64,000 nt of DNA from Liolophura sinensis (GCF_032854445.1 NC_088306.1:4398373-4462372), one strand, 5' to 3'. Counted from the stretch's first letter, positions 23,696 through 36,193 are shown. Program-made: numbers and translations. The notes: generated from the sequence alone by a model not told the origin.

Positions 23696-24059
23696 ACAGG
23701 TAAATGTAGCCATGCTCATTACATCAGCATAATGCCTTTATGAACAGTTGCATTTAAAGCGCGACTAAGATACTTGTTTAATTGCTATTTGACCTGGAAC
23801 TCATTCACGGACTACGAATTTGAACTTTGATATGGAATTCATGCCTGGAATATCCATTGTCTCCCGGCATCATTGAAAACTGATGACCGCTTCTCTCTTG
23901 TGTGTTACCGGATTGATTTCTTATTTGTATAATTTCTTACATACCTTTGTCTTTGGGAGTTAGTGTTAAACGTTGTTTTGGAATGGATCTTGTGATTATC
24001 GACTTGGAACGCCTTTTACGATCTATGAATGGTATATAAATGTCGGACATGACGCTTAT
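23696..24059. other. Spacer between arrays, unit A
   Basis: This is non-repetitive, AT-rich sequence, duplicated at 33285-33645. No gene is supported. Confidence 0.6.
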
Positions 24060-24395
24060 ATTCGGATTGCTGTGCTCTCAGTGTTCGAATTGTTTTGAGT
24101 GTTTGGGTTGCTGTCAGTGTTCGGATTAGTGTCAGTGTTTTGTTTTCTGTCAGTGTTTGGATTGCTGTCATTGTTTGGATTGTTGTGCTGTCAGTGTTTG
24201 AATTGCTGTCGGTGTTGGGATTGCTGTCAGTGTTGGGATTGCCGTCAGTGTTTGGATTGCTGTCAGTGTTTGAATTTCTGTCAGTGTTGGGATTGCTGTC
24301 AGTGTTCGGACTGCTGTCAGTGTTTGGATTGTTGTCAGTTTTTGGATTGCTCTCAGTGTTCGGGTTCCTGTCAGTATTGGGATTGCTCCCAATAG
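24060..24395. repeat. 18-bp minisatellite, short array, unit A
   Basis: Units are GTTTGGATTGCTGTCAGT-like, as in the long array. The array gives way at about 24392 (GATTGCTCCCAATAGCACC) to the unrelated 21-bp repeat. Confidence 0.9.
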
Positions 24396-24795
24396 CACCA
24401 GACGCGTTAGAAATGGCACGACACGTGTTAGAGATGGCAAAACACGAGTTAGATATGGCGCCACACGGGTTAGAAATGGCACCACACACCCTAGAAATGC
24501 ATCCACTTGCGTTATACATGGCACCACACGCGATAGAAATGGCACCACATGCGTTAAAAATTGCCCAACGAGCGTTCGAAATTGCACCATATGCGTTAGA
24601 CTTGGCACCACACGCCTTAGAAATGGCACCACAGGTGTTAGAAATTTCACTATATGCGTTACAAATAGCCCTACAAACGTTGCGCTACAAGCTTTATAAA
24701 TGCAGCCACTCGGGATAGAAAAGACACCGCATGAGTTACAAATGGCACCACATACGTTACAAATGGCATCACACGCGTCACACATGACAGGACAC
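24396..24795. repeat. 21-bp minisatellite, GTTAGAAATGGCACCACACGC type, unit A
   Basis: About 19 units of 21 bp. Translation gives heptapeptides in several frames at once (ALEMAPH on plus, ISNACGA on minus). The unit shares no obvious sequence with the adjacent 18-bp repeat. Confidence 0.92.
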
Positions 24796-25660
24796 GTTTA
24801 CTGGATATTTGAAACAAGCACATTGGATTTTTTTTATATATTTACGGGTTAGTGTCCGACCTACAATTTCCCCTTTATGTACGTTATTGCTTGCGTTGTA
24901 ATTCAGTCGAGCATTCTCGAGGCTTCGGTGTTTACAAGTTTTGTGTCATTATAAATAAGGTATGCATACTGGAAATATGTATCGGTGTTTACCATTAAAC
25001 CATCCATAATTGTCTTTATGTTTGTCTATAAATATGTTTGTCTATAAATACGGAGTTATGAAGATCGCAGTCATTTACTCAAGTTCACGTGAGAGCAGCC
25101 ATTTACTCAGGTCAACTTGAGAGCAGTCATATTTACTGCCTTCCACTGTGAAGGATTTAACTGGGTTTGAAGATATCGGCTTTTTGCGCCATTCGCCATT
25201 TGTACTCCATTTTCTGAACAGAGCACTTTGAGAGCGTGTGTTTCGCCACTTGTTATTTTTTGAGACGTTATTTTGAAGCTTGTATCGCTCATTGTTTTTT
25301 TATGTACGAATACGTACATTTCATCCCAGTTTACCGAGAAAGTGACTTTGTCTATATTTCCGAGGAGTGAAAAATACATCGCCAGGTCGGCATCACCAAC
25401 GTTACTGTCAACCCGTCCGCCCTGAGAAGTTAGACCTTCAAAGACAGTTGTGAACCAACCATCGGCAGCGTGTCGTGCTCTTGTCACTTATCGGACTGTC
25501 ATCCTTCGATTGGAGAATTTCTATTGACTGTAGATCCTATATTGATGTGGACTGACCCGCCTTTGTAAGCCGGAATGTTCCATCGTTAGTAATCGGCTGA
25601 ACATTTTTGTAATTATTTTTACTGTTTTGTATATTATTGTCAGTTGTATTATTTGTCTGT
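24796..25660. other. Spacer with one unassigned minus-strand open frame
   Basis: The minus strand at 25107-25487 holds a 126-codon frame beginning MTRARHAADGWFTTVFEG. I do not recognise the product. In unit B (34699-35077) the same DNA is split between two frames by small changes, which argues against constrained coding. No clear splice sites border it. The rest is unremarkable. Confidence 0.4.
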
Positions 25661-25666
25661 TTTGGG

Positions 25667-25930
25667 GGCCTCCTTGGCTCAGTTGGTTAGTGCGCCAGCA
25701 CAGCGTAATGACCCAGGCGCCTCTCAGCAATGCGGTCGCTGTGAGTTCAAGTCCAGCTCATGTTGGCTTCCTCTCCGGCCGTCAGTGGGAAGGTCTGACA
25801 GCAGCCTGCGGATGGTCGTGGGTTTCCCCCGGGCTGTGCCCGGTTTCCTCCCACCATAATGCTGACCACCGTCATATAAGTGAAATATTCTTGAGTTCGG
25901 CGTAAAACAACAATCAAATAAATAATAATG
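25667..25930 (+). mobile_element. SINE-A, full length, unit A
   Basis: The head is TCCTTGGCTCAGTTGGTTAG with box B-like GAGTTCAAGTCC, followed by the full body and an AAATAAATAATAAT tail. It carries GTTCGGCGTAAAACAACAA instead of the usual GTACGGCGTAAAACACCAA, shared with the unit-B copy. Confidence 0.93.
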
Positions 25931-26245
25931 GACTAATGCGGACAAACGTTAGAAGCCATGGAATATTATAATGAATGGTTTCTCTGAGCTTCCAAATTCT
26001 TTCTTTCTTAAACAAAAGATTTAATGAACCAACACGAAACTTGGTTATAGATTACCACTCAATAACTAGACTCCAAATATACGGAAATTATTTTGGTTCA
26101 CGTATTTATACTTTTTATTATATAAGGAAAAAGCCTTAAAATAGCAACATCTGCGTTTGACCCTACTTTTGTCTTTTGATACAGCAAAAAGTAAAAATCG
26201 CATCACTTTAATTTTTCACACACACGTTCTTCGGTAATTGACAGG

Positions 26246-26594
26246 CCCCGTTAACTCAGTTGGTAGGGCGTACGCTTCAGGAGCGGTAGATCCACGATCA
26301 GTTCTGTGTCGAGTCACACCTAAGACATTAAAAGAGGAATTTGTAACTTCCTCGCTTGACGTTCAGCAAGAAGGGGATACAGCAACGACTGGTTTACCCG
26401 TATCAGTATAATGGCTTGGGCGTGGCGGATCACTTGACTTCGGTAATCTCAGTGATGCAGCACTAGATAAAAGAGCGATGGAAATCCTTCCTGCAACAAG
26501 GAGGCACATTACATACACTCTAGGGACTCCTTCGTCATCATATGACTTAAAAATTGTTAAGTACGACGTTAAACCCCAAGCACTCACTCACTCT
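26246..26594 (+). mobile_element. SINE-B, full length
   Basis: The tRNA-like head is CCGTTAACTCAGTTGGTAGG. The body has GGATACAGCAACGACTGGTT, TCAGTATAATGGCTTGG and GATAAAAGAGCGATGG, and the 3' end TAAGTACGACGTTAAACCCC is followed by (CACT)n. The 3' half is the same as in the tail fragments at 20674 and 41540. Confidence 0.9.
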
Positions 26595-27069
26595 TCGGTA
26601 ACTGTGCTTCATATTAAAGTAAGTTTTACGTGTGTTTTTTTTTTTGGCGTAAAAAAAAATTACAATTCTCTGCTTCACCGAGGTGTAATGATTTCCTACC
26701 TAGTGGCAAGGGATTATGTCAGGGCGTTATACATATAATGTCTTACATAGATTAACTTTGTAACATTTGATATCATAAACATGATTTCAGCTTTATTTTT
26801 AGGCAGATATATAAGCGTATCGAACACGGCCTTGGGTCATAGTCTAACTAACCATGTGTCAGCCATGGACCAGGATCCGGCTATGTCATACACTCATTCT
26901 GTCACACGTACATCCTGATATTGAATATAACAACACAGTCTAACTACTGACTTTGAAGTGGGTAACCTGTGGATTAACTATGGATTACCTGTGGATTAAC
27001 TCTCTAGTGACTGTGATTTATATTCTGAGTTCTGAACAAGTGATTCTCACCCAGATATTACAAACAGCA

Positions 27070-27412
27070 ATCTATCGTCTTAGTGGTATTAGATCCTGGA
27101 TCAATCCTGGTTCGAGTCACACCTAAGACTTTAAAAGAGGGAGTTGTAACTTCCTCCCTTGGCGTTCAGCATAAAGGGGATAGTGCAACGACTGGTTGAC
27201 CCGTATCAGTATAATGGCGCGAGCGGGGCGCCTTACTTGCCTTCGGTAAGTCGTCTCAGTGAAGCAGCACTAGATAAAAGAGCGGTGGAAATCCGTCCTG
27301 CTACAAGGAGGCACATTACATACACCCTAAGGATTCCTTCGTCGCCATATGACTGAAAAAATTATTGAGCACGACGTTAAACACCAGGCGCTCACTCACT
27401 CACTCTTACTGG
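27070..27412 (+). mobile_element. SINE-B, second copy in unit A
   Basis: The body is the same as at 26246 with a more diverged head (TTAGTGGTATTAGATCCTGG). It ends ACACCAGGCGCTCACTCACT. It is about 470 bp downstream of the first, in the same orientation. Confidence 0.88.
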
Positions 27413-28720
27413 CTTTGTCTTCAGGCATCAGTATAAGGATATACATATAGCTGAGTTGATCGATAGGTTGAAATCCTTCAACCATTGCATATAAAAGTAG
27501 TTCGGTGAAAAAAAACGCTATTCATATACACGAACATACTCGTCTGAGATTGGAATGGCAAGCTACCGAAAACCCAGGCTGCTAAAGATGAATAAAAGAA
27601 GTAACTCCGAAGAATACGACAAAAGTTTGTCAAATCTCACCCTATTTTAATTGTTCAACATCTCAAAAAATTCTCACATATGGTGAAAGTGTTTAGCAAA
27701 ACGGTACAATAACGAACTTTGCACGAGGACGCATCTCCCGTGCTCGTACGTTTTCACCTGAGTTCACCTTGACGAAACGTGGCTGAGTTCAATGGGTATA
27801 ACGATGTTCCAGATAAGCAGGAGCACTTATCGAGTTTCTCAGAAACTACCGTAAATCTTGTGTATACTGCGTAACTGTGCCACTTGCAAGCTAGATTTCA
27901 GGTTGAGTTTAGTGTCTTATAATGTTATTCGACTAAACCCTAGACTCTCTGAACAAAGTTCGTTTATGTTCCCAAAGCTCACGATTCTGAAAATTGAAAC
28001 AGAAAACAGAAAACAGAAAGTCTGTTGGCTGAGTGATGCCAGAATTATGATCTGTTATTATTACATTATACTGTTATACTACTCAACATTACAACGTGTT
28101 TGTCTTAGTGTAGTCTTTATTTTTAATTGATAAAATATGTGTATGATATTTATAAGACTAAATACATTCTAGTATCAGAAATAAAAGATTCTCTGTTAAA
28201 TTTCACAGGTTATCTTTTTGAGAGTACAAGAATTCGAGCTGTATAATCATCGATATGAATATTTATAAAGCCTTTGCCGTAATTCTAGGGTTTCTTCCGC
28301 TAACGCCTACGACCCCCAGTGTGATTTAAGCTGGTATGATTAACTTACGTACGATTATCACAACATGTGAATACTGCGTAGGGGGAGTAGGTCTACAGTG
28401 ACTGGAATGACTGCATTGGAGACTTTGGCTACTTCGGTCTCACCTGATCTTAACATAGATATCTCTACGGTATAAATAGACGGCGTGGGGGTAAGTTCAT
28501 CTCGGGCTCCATTGAACAATTTTAGACCAGTGAAGTCTAAAAAGTCGCAATTAACCTCACTGCTATTTTGCTTAAGCCATGTTACTGGTGTGAGGGGAGG
28601 GTTGGGGGTGGGTGAGGTTGGGAACGAGCTAAGGAGTGTATTTTGTAATTTGCTTCTATTTACTGACAAGAAGCCGTATTTCAAGGGTTAAGTGTGACCA
28701 GGTGTCAACAAAATTACTCT
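27413..28720. other. R-family sequence with FB arm remnants
   Basis: GTCTGTTGGCTGAGTGATGC at about 28019 is an FB arm. The complementary arm is reduced to fragments near 28180-28215. Frames such as those at 28358-28691 are short, lie on both strands, and are disrupted in unit B. Confidence 0.5.
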
Positions 28721-28845
28721 CTGTGCTGTATCTCTTAATTTTCTTACACTAGACATACAGTCTGTGCTGTACCTCTTCATTTTCTTACACTAGACATATA
28801 GTCTGTGCTGTACATCCTAATTTTCTTACACTAGGCATATAGTCT
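28721..28845 (+). repeat. 41-bp VNTR, three units
   Basis: CTGTGCTGTA starts fall at 28721, 28762 and 28803. The equivalent array in unit B has ten units, and the inverted relative at 5874 has five. Confidence 0.92.
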
Positions 28846-29164
28846 AATTGACGATACATGATATAAAAAACTAAAATACACATGAGGTATACACATGATC
28901 CAACTAAAGGAACACACGTATGCCCTCGACACCATTCACATGTACACACACAGGGTAAGGGTGGTAATTTACACAGATCTATCTGATCTATACAGGAGAA
29001 CAACAGCTCCATTAACTGATTCCATATGATTCAATTTCGAACTCGGTTAAATAGGCACTAAAATGGAATTAAGAAAGTGATGAGTGTCACATCAGCGAAA
29101 AACTTGTGCATAGTGTAACCGGTTACACTCTTCAAAAACCAACAGTGCCAAGAGCACTGACAGC

Positions 29165-29735
29165 ATCATTACTGTCCAGCGTCCAGATCACTGTCAGCGT
29201 CCAGATCACTGTCAGTGTCCAGATCACTGTCAGTGTCCAGATCACTGTCAGTGTCCAGATCACTGTCACTGTCTAGATCACTGTCAGCGTCCAGATCACT
29301 GTCACTGTCCAGATCACTGTCACTGTCCAGATCACTGTCAGCGTCCAGATCACTGTCAGCATCCAGTTCACTGTCAGCATCCAGATCACTGTCACTGTCC
29401 AGATCACTGTCACTGTCCAAATCACTGTCACTCCCCAGATCACTGTCACTATCCAGGTCACTTTCAGTGTCCAGATCACTGTCACTGTCCAGGTCACCGT
29501 CACTGTCCAGGTCACCGTCACTGTCCAGGTCACTTTCAGTGTCCAGATCACTGTCACTGTCCAGATCACTGTCACTGTCCAGGTCACCGTCACTGTCCAA
29601 ATCACTGTCACTGTCCAGATCACTTTCAGTGTCCACATTGCGTTCACCGACCAGATCACTCTCAGCGTCCAGATTACTGTCAATGTCCAGATGACTGTCA
29701 CTGTCCAGATTTTTGTAAGTGTCGACAATACTGGC
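29165..29735. repeat. 18-bp minisatellite, GTCCAGATCACTGTCACT type, unit B
   Basis: About 31 units, very homogeneous. The minus frame gives Asp/Ser-rich hexapeptides (DSDSDL) over 155 codons. All other frames are also largely open, so the acidic peptide is not evidence of a gene. Confidence 0.93.
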
Positions 29736-29751
29736 TTCTGCAGATTATTGT

Positions 29752-29892
29752 GCGATAAATAAAAGAGCAGTGGAATTCCGTCCTGCAACGAGGAGGCACA
29801 CTGCATGCTCTCTAAGGATTCTTTCGTCGTCATATGTCTAAAAAAATTGTTAAGTACGACGTTAAACCCCATGCACTCACTCACTCATACTC
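29752..29892 (+). mobile_element. SINE-B 3' part, unit B
   Basis: This is the duplicate of 20674-20815, with a few substitutions (CAACGAGGAGG for CAACAAGGAGG). Confidence 0.85.
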
Positions 29893-30139
29893 GCGTCTCC
29901 AGCGTGACAGACAGGGCTGTTCTACAGAAATGTGTTGGTGCCAAACCACTGCAATAGTTGATTCCGTGGACAACAAATTTTCACTACGTATGCACTACGT
30001 ATGCACGTTACGTATGCACTAAAATGGGATTAAGAAAGTGATTCGACTACTTCAGTGGAAAAACCTGAGCACAGTGGAAAAACTTGCGTAAAATGGAAAC
30101 GGATTAAGCCGTTAAAGAAACTAGAACATTTTAGCCCCC

Positions 30140-33100
30140 AGAGTAGCCTACTGGCAGCGTTCAGAGTACTGTCAGTGAGCAGGGTATTATTTATGACCAA
30201 GTTACTATCAGTACCCATATAACTGTCAGTGTCTAGATTACCGTCAGTGTCCATATGAGTGTCAGTGTAAATTACACTGTCAGTTTCAAGATTACTGTCA
30301 GTGTTCAGAATACTGTCTGTGTACCGATGACTGTCATTGTCAATATTACTTTCATTGTCCAGATAACTGTCAGTGTTCAGATTATTGTCAGTGTTCAGGT
30401 TGCTGTCAGTGTTCAAATTGCTCTCAGTGTTCAAATGGCTGTCACGGTCAGGATTGCTGTTAGTGCTCACATTGCTGTCAGTGTCCACATTGCTGTCAGT
30501 GTTCGGATTATTGTCAGTGTTCAGATTGCTGTCAATGTTCGAATTGCTGTCAATGTTCGGACTGCTGTTAGCGTCCAGATTTCTGTCAGTGTTCGGATCA
30601 CTGTCAGTGTTCAGAATACTGTCTGTGTACCGGTGACTGTCATTCTCAAGATTACCTTCATTGTCCAGATAACTGTCAGTGTTCAGTTTTCTGAGTGCTG
30701 TCGGTGTTCGGATTGCTGTCAGTGTCCAGATTGTTGTCAGTGTTTGGATTACTGTCAGTGTTCAGAGTGCTGTCAGTGTTCGAATTGCTGTCAGTGTCCA
30801 GATTGCTGTCAGTATTCGGATTAATGTCAGTCAGTGTTCAGATTGCTGTCAGTGTCCGAATTGCTGTCAATGTTCGGATTGCTGTCAGTGTCCAGATTGT
30901 TGTCAGTGTTTGGATTACTGTCAGTGTTCAGAGTGCTGTCAGTGTTCGAATTGCTGTCAGTGTTTGGATCGCTGTTAGTGTTCGGATTACTGTCAGTGTT
31001 CAGATTGCTGTCAGTGTTCGGATTACTGTCAGTGTTCAGATTGCTGTCAGTGTTTGAATTGCTGTCAGTGTTCGGATTACTGTCAGTGTTCAGATTGCTG
31101 TCAGTGTTTGGATTACTGTCAGTGTTCAGAGTGCTGTCAGTGTTCGAATTGCTGTCAGTGTCCAAATTGCTGTCAGTGTTCGGATTAATGTCAGTGTTCA
31201 GATTGCTGTCAGTGTTCAGATTGCTGTCAGTGTTCGAATTGCTGTCAATGTTCGGATTGCTGTCAGTGTCCAGATTGTTGTCAGTGTTTGGATTACTGTC
31301 AATGTTCACATTGCTGCCAGTATCCAGATTGCTGTCAATGTTCAGAGTGCTGTCAGACTTCGGATTGATGTCAGTGTTCAGATTGCTGTCAGTGTTTGAA
31401 TGGCTGTCAGTGTTCAGATTGCTGTCAGTGTTTGAATTGCTGTCAGTGTTCGGATTACTGTCAGTGTTCAGATTGCTGTCAGTGTTTGGATTACTGTCAG
31501 TGTTCAGATTGCTGTCAGTGTTCGAATTGCTGTCAGTGTCCAGATTGCTGTCAGTGTTCGGATTAATGTCAGTGTTCAGATTGCTGTCAGTGTTCAGATT
31601 GCTGTCAGTGTTCGAATTGCTGTCAATGTTCGGATTGCTGTCAGTGTCCAGATTGCTGTGAGTGTTCGGATTACTGTCGGTGTTCGGATTGCTGTCAGTG
31701 TCCAGATTGTTGTCAGTGTTTGGATTACTGTCAGTGTCCAGAGTGCTGTCAGTGTTCGAATAGCTGTCAGTGTCCAGATTGCTGTTAGTGTTCGGATTAC
31801 TGTCAGTGTTCAGATTGCTGTCAGTGTTCAGATTGCTGTCAGTGTTCGAATTGCTGTCAATGTTCGGGTTGCTGTCAGTGTCCAGATTGTTGTCAGTGTT
31901 TGGATTACTGTCAGTGTTCAGAGTGCTGTTAGTGTTCGATTTGCTGTCAGTATCCAGATCGCTGTCAGTGTTCGGATTACTGTCAGTGTTCAGATTGCTG
32001 TCAGTGTTTGAATTGCTGTCAATGTTCGGATTGCTGTCAGTGTTCAGATTACCGTCGGTCTTAGGATTACTGTCAGTATTGAGATTATTGTCGGTGTTCG
32101 GACTGATGTCAGTGTTCGGATTGCTCTCAGTGTTCAGATTGCTGTCAGTGCTCAGATTGCTGTCAGCGTACGGATTGCTGTCAGTGTTCAAATTGCTGTC
32201 AATGTTCACATTGCTGCCAGTATCCAGATTGCTGTCAATGTTTAGAGTGCTGTCAGACTTCGGATTGATGTCAGTGTTCAGATAGCTGTCAGTGTTCGGA
32301 TTACTGCCAGTGTTTGAATTGCTGTCAGTGTTTGGATTGCTGTCAGTGTTCCGATTGCTGTCAGTGTTTGGATTGCTGTCAGTGTTCGAATTGCTGTCCG
32401 TGTTTGGATTACTGTCAGTGTTTGGATTGCTGCAGGTGTTCAGATCGGTCTCAGTGTTCGGATTGCTGTCGATGATTGGATTGCCGTCAGTGTTTGGATT
32501 GCTGTCAGTGTTCCGATTGCTGTCAGTGTTCCGATTGCTGTCAGTGTTCGGAATACTGTCAGTGTTTGGATTGCTGTCAGTGTTCGGATTGCTGTCAGTG
32601 TTGGGATTACTGTCAGTGTTTGGATTGCCGTGCTGTGCTGTCAATGGTTGGATTGCTGTCAATGTTTGGACTGCTGTCAATGTTCGGATTGCTGTCAGTG
32701 TTGAGACTGTTGTCAGTGTTGAGAATGTTGTCAGTGTTCAGATTGTTGTCGGTGTTCAGAATACTGTCTATGTACCGGTTACTGTTATTGTCAAGATTAT
32801 ATTCATTTCCAGATAACTGCCAGTGTTCAGTTTACTGTGAGTGTTCAGATTGCTGTCAGTGTATATATTGCTGTCAGTGTTCAGATTGCTGTCAGTGTTC
32901 GAAATGCTGTCTGTGTACCTGTGACAGTCATTGTCAAGATCACCTTCATTATCCAGATAACTGTCAGTGTTCAGATTGCTGTCAGTGTTGGAATGGTTGT
33001 CAGTTTTCGGATTATTGTCGGTGTTCAGATCGCTGTCAGTGTTCAGATTGTTGTTGGTGTTAGGGTTACTGTCAGTGTTCAGATTGCTGTCAGTGTTGGA

Positions 33101-33285
33101 ACGGTTGTCAGTGTTCAGATTACTGTCAGTGTTCAGATCGCTGTCAGTGTTTAGGTTATTGTCGGTGTTAGGGTTACTGTCAGTGTTCAGATTGCTGTCA
33201 GTGCTCGGATTGTTGTAAGTGTTGGGATTGCTGTCAGTGTCTGGATTGCTGTCAGTGTTCAGATTGCTGTCGGTCTTCGACAGGT
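30140..33285. repeat. 18-bp minisatellite, GTTCGGATTGCTGTCAGT type, unit B
   Basis: About 3.1 kb, roughly 175 units. Blocks of several hundred bases can be matched to unit A, while others are locally amplified or lost. The minus strand at 30827-32680 is open for 617 codons (NTDSNP-type hexapeptides) without a stop. A 4-base slip near 30830 ends it. Confidence 0.95.
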
Positions 33286-33645
33286 AAATGTAGCCATGCT
33301 CATTACATCAGCATAATGCCTTTATGAACAGTTGCATTTAAAGCGCGACTAAGATACTTGTTTAATTGCTATTTGACCTGGAACTCATTCACGGACTACG
33401 AATTTGAACTTTGATATGGAATTCATGCCTGGAATATCCATTGTCTGCCCGGCATCATTGAAAACTGATGACCGCTTCTCTCTTGTGCGTTACCGGATTT
33501 ATTTCTTATTTGTATAATTTCTTACATACCTTTGTCTTTGGGAGTTAGTGTTAAACGTTGTTTTGGAATGGATCTTGTGATTATCGACTTGGAACGCCTT
33601 TTACGGTCTATGAATGGTATATGAATGTCGGACATGACGCTTATA
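33286..33645. other. Spacer between arrays, unit B
   Basis: This is the duplicate of 23696-24059, with no gene supported. Confidence 0.6.
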
Positions 33646-33972
33646 TTCGGATTGCTGTGCTCTCAGTGTTCGAATTGTTTTGAGTGTTTGGATTGCGGTC
33701 AGTGTTCGGATTAGTGTAAGTGTTTTGTTTTCTGTCAGTGTTTGGATTGCTGTCAGTGTTTGGATTGTTGTGCTGTCAGTGTTTGAATTGCTGTCGGTGT
33801 TGGGATTGCTGTCAGTGTTGGGATTGCCGTCAGTGTTTGGATAGCTGTCAGTGTTTGAATTGCTGTCAGTGTTGGGATTGCTGTCAGAGTTCGGACTGCT
33901 GTCAGTGTTTGGATTGCTGTCAGTTTTTGGATTGCTCTCAGCGTTGGGGTTCCTGTCAGTATTGGGATTGCT
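33646..33972. repeat. 18-bp minisatellite, short array, unit B
   Basis: This is the duplicate of 24060-24395, again running straight into the 21-bp array. Confidence 0.9.
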
Positions 33973-34395
33973 CCAATAGCACCAGACGCGTTAGAAATGG
34001 CACGACACGTGTTAGAGATGGCAAAACACGCGTTAGATATGGCGCCACACGGGTTAGAAATGGCACCACACGCCCTAGAAATGCATCCACTTGCATTATA
34101 CATGGCACCACACGCGTTAGAAATGGCACCACATGCGTTAAAAATTGCCCAACGAGCGTTCGAAATTGCACCATATGCGTTAGACATGGCACCACACGCC
34201 TTAGAAATGGCACCACAGGTGTTAGAAATGGCACTATATGCGTTACAAATAGCCCTACAAACGTTAGAAACTGCGCTACAAGCGTTATAAATGCGGTCAC
34301 TCGGGTTAGAAAAGACACCGCATGAGTTACAAATGGCACCACATGCGTTACAAATGGCATCACGCGCGTCACACATGACAGGACACGCGTACTGC
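33973..34395. repeat. 21-bp minisatellite, unit B
   Basis: About 20 units of GTTAGAAATGGCACCACACGC. One full 21-bp unit around 34261-34281 is missing from unit A. Confidence 0.92.
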
Positions 34396-35245
34396 ATATT
34401 TGTAACAAGCACATTGGATTTTTTTTTATATATTTACGGGTCAGTGTCCGACCTACAATTTCCCCTTTATGTACGTTATAGCTTGCGTTGTAATTCAGTC
34501 GAGCATTCTCGAGGCTTCGGTGTTTACAAGTTTTGTGTCATTGTAAATAAGGTATGCATACTGGAAATATGTATCGGTGTTTACCATTAAACCATCCATA
34601 ATTGTCTTTATGTTTGTCTATAAATATGTTTGTCTATAAATACGGAGTTGTGAAGATCGCAGTCATTTACTCAAGTTCACGTGAGAGCAGCCATTTACTC
34701 AGGTCAACTTGAGAGCAGTCATATTTACTGCCTTCCACTTTGAAGGATTTAACTGGGTTTGGAGATATCGGCTTTTGCACCATTCGCCATTTGTACTCCA
34801 TTTTCTGAACAGAGCACTTTGAGAGCTTGTGTTTCGCCACTTGCTATTTTTTGAGACGTTATTTTGAAGCTTGTATCGCTCATTGTTTTTTTTGTGCAAT
34901 TACGTACACTTCATCCCAGTTTACCGAGAAAGTGACTTTGTCTATATTTCCGAGGAGTGAAAAATACATCGCCAGATCGGCATCATCAACGTTACTGTCA
35001 ACCCGTCCGCCCTGAGAAGTTGGACCTTCAAAGACAGTTGTGAACCAACCATCGGCAGCGTGTCGTGCTCTTGTCACTTATCGGACTGTCATCCTTCGAT
35101 TGGAGAATTTCTATTGACTGTAGATCCTATATTGGTGTGGACTGACCCGCCTTTGTAAGCCGGAATGTTCCATCGTTAGGTATCGGCTGAACATTTTTGT
35201 AATTAGTTTTACTGTTTTGTATATTATTGTCAGTTGTATTATTTG
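34396..35245. other. Spacer, unit B
   Basis: This is the duplicate of 24796-25660. The minus-strand frame of unit A is disrupted here near 34890. Confidence 0.5.
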
Positions 35246-35253
35246 TCTGTTTT

Positions 35254-35520
35254 GGGGGGCCTCCTTGGCTCAGTTGGTTAGTGCGCCAGCAATGCATAAT
35301 GACCCAGGCGCCTCTCACCAATGCGGTCGCTGTGAGTTCAAGTCCAGCTCATGCTGGCTTCCTCTCCGGCCGTCAGTGGGAAGGTCTGACAGCAACCTGC
35401 GGATGGTCGTGGGTTTCCCCCGAGCTGTGCCCGGTTTCCTCCCACGATAATGCTGACCGCCGTCATATAAGTGAAATATTCTTGAGTTCGGCGTAAAACA
35501 ACAATCAAATAAAAAAATAA
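35254..35520 (+). mobile_element. SINE-A, full length, unit B
   Basis: This is the duplicate of 25667-25930, with the same GTTCGGCGTAAAACAACAA variant. Confidence 0.93.
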
Positions 35521-35842
35521 TAATGGACTAATGCGGACAAACGTTAGAAGCCATGGAATATTATAATGAATGGAGAGTTTCTCTGAGCTTTCAAATTCTT
35601 TCTTTCTTAAACAAAAGATTTAATGACCCAACACGAAACTTGGTTATAGATTACAACTCAATAACTAGACTCCAAATATACGGAAATTATTTTGGTTCAC
35701 GTAATTATACTCTTTATTATATAAGGAAAAAGCCTTAAAATAGCAACATCTGCGTTTGACCCTACTTTTGTCTTTTGATACAGCAAAAAGTAAAAATCGC
35801 ATCACTTTAATTTTTCACACACACGTTCTTCGGTAATTGACA

Positions 35843-36193
35843 GGCCCCGTTAACTCAGTTGGTAGGGCGTACGCTTCAGGAGCGGTAGATCCAGGATCAA
35901 TTCTGTGTCGGGTCACCCCTAAGACCTTAAAAGAGGAATTTGTAACTTCCTCGCCTGACGTTCAGCATGAAGGGGATACAGCAACGACTGGTTGACCCGT
36001 ATCAGTATAATGGCTTGGTCGTGGCGGATCACTTGACTTCGGTAATCTCAGTGATGCAGCACTAGATAAAAGAGCGATGGAAATCCTTCCTGCAACAAGG
36101 AGGCACATTACATACACTCTAGGGACTCCTTCGTCATCATATGACTGAAATATTGTTAAGTACGACGTTAAACCCCAAGCATTCACTCACTCT
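35843..36193 (+). mobile_element. SINE-B, full length, unit B
   Basis: This is the duplicate of 26246-26594, with a CCGTTAACTCAGTTGGTAGG head. Confidence 0.9.

Larger units (their letters stand above)
25940..28860 (-). repeat. R-family copy in reverse, unit A
   Basis: Read on the minus strand it follows the order of 5874-8575: VNTR, ACGGCAAAGGC block, FB remnants, the GTTAATCCACAG block, the GGATCCTGG block, and the AAATTCTTTCTTTC block. It holds two SINE-B insertions absent from 5874-8575. There is no supported gene. Confidence 0.88.
20352..28868 (+). repeat. Tandem segmental duplication, unit A
   Basis: Unit A begins at CTAAAATACACATGAGG (20354) and ends at 28868, where the same start sequence opens unit B. 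Order within it is: a 12-unit 18-bp array, SINE-B tail, leader, long 18-bp array, spacer, 18-bp then 21-bp array, spacer, SINE-A, an R copy in reverse containing two SINE-B copies, and the 41-bp VNTR (three units). Outside the arrays, identity to unit B is very high. Confidence 0.92.

Noticed and set aside
25107-25487. 126-codon minus frame as a host gene
   Set aside because: The near-identical duplicate in unit B is split across frames, and no domain or splice site supports it.
26246-26320. Functional tRNA gene
   Set aside because: It is the tRNA-like head of SINE-B; the acceptor stem does not close and the body continues as a SINE.
30827-32680. 617-codon Asn/Asp/Ser/Thr-rich open frame as a secreted acidic protein
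   Set aside because: It is an 18-bp minisatellite; plus-strand frames are open over the same DNA, and no promoter, signal peptide or splice sites frame it. It is kept as a finding only.
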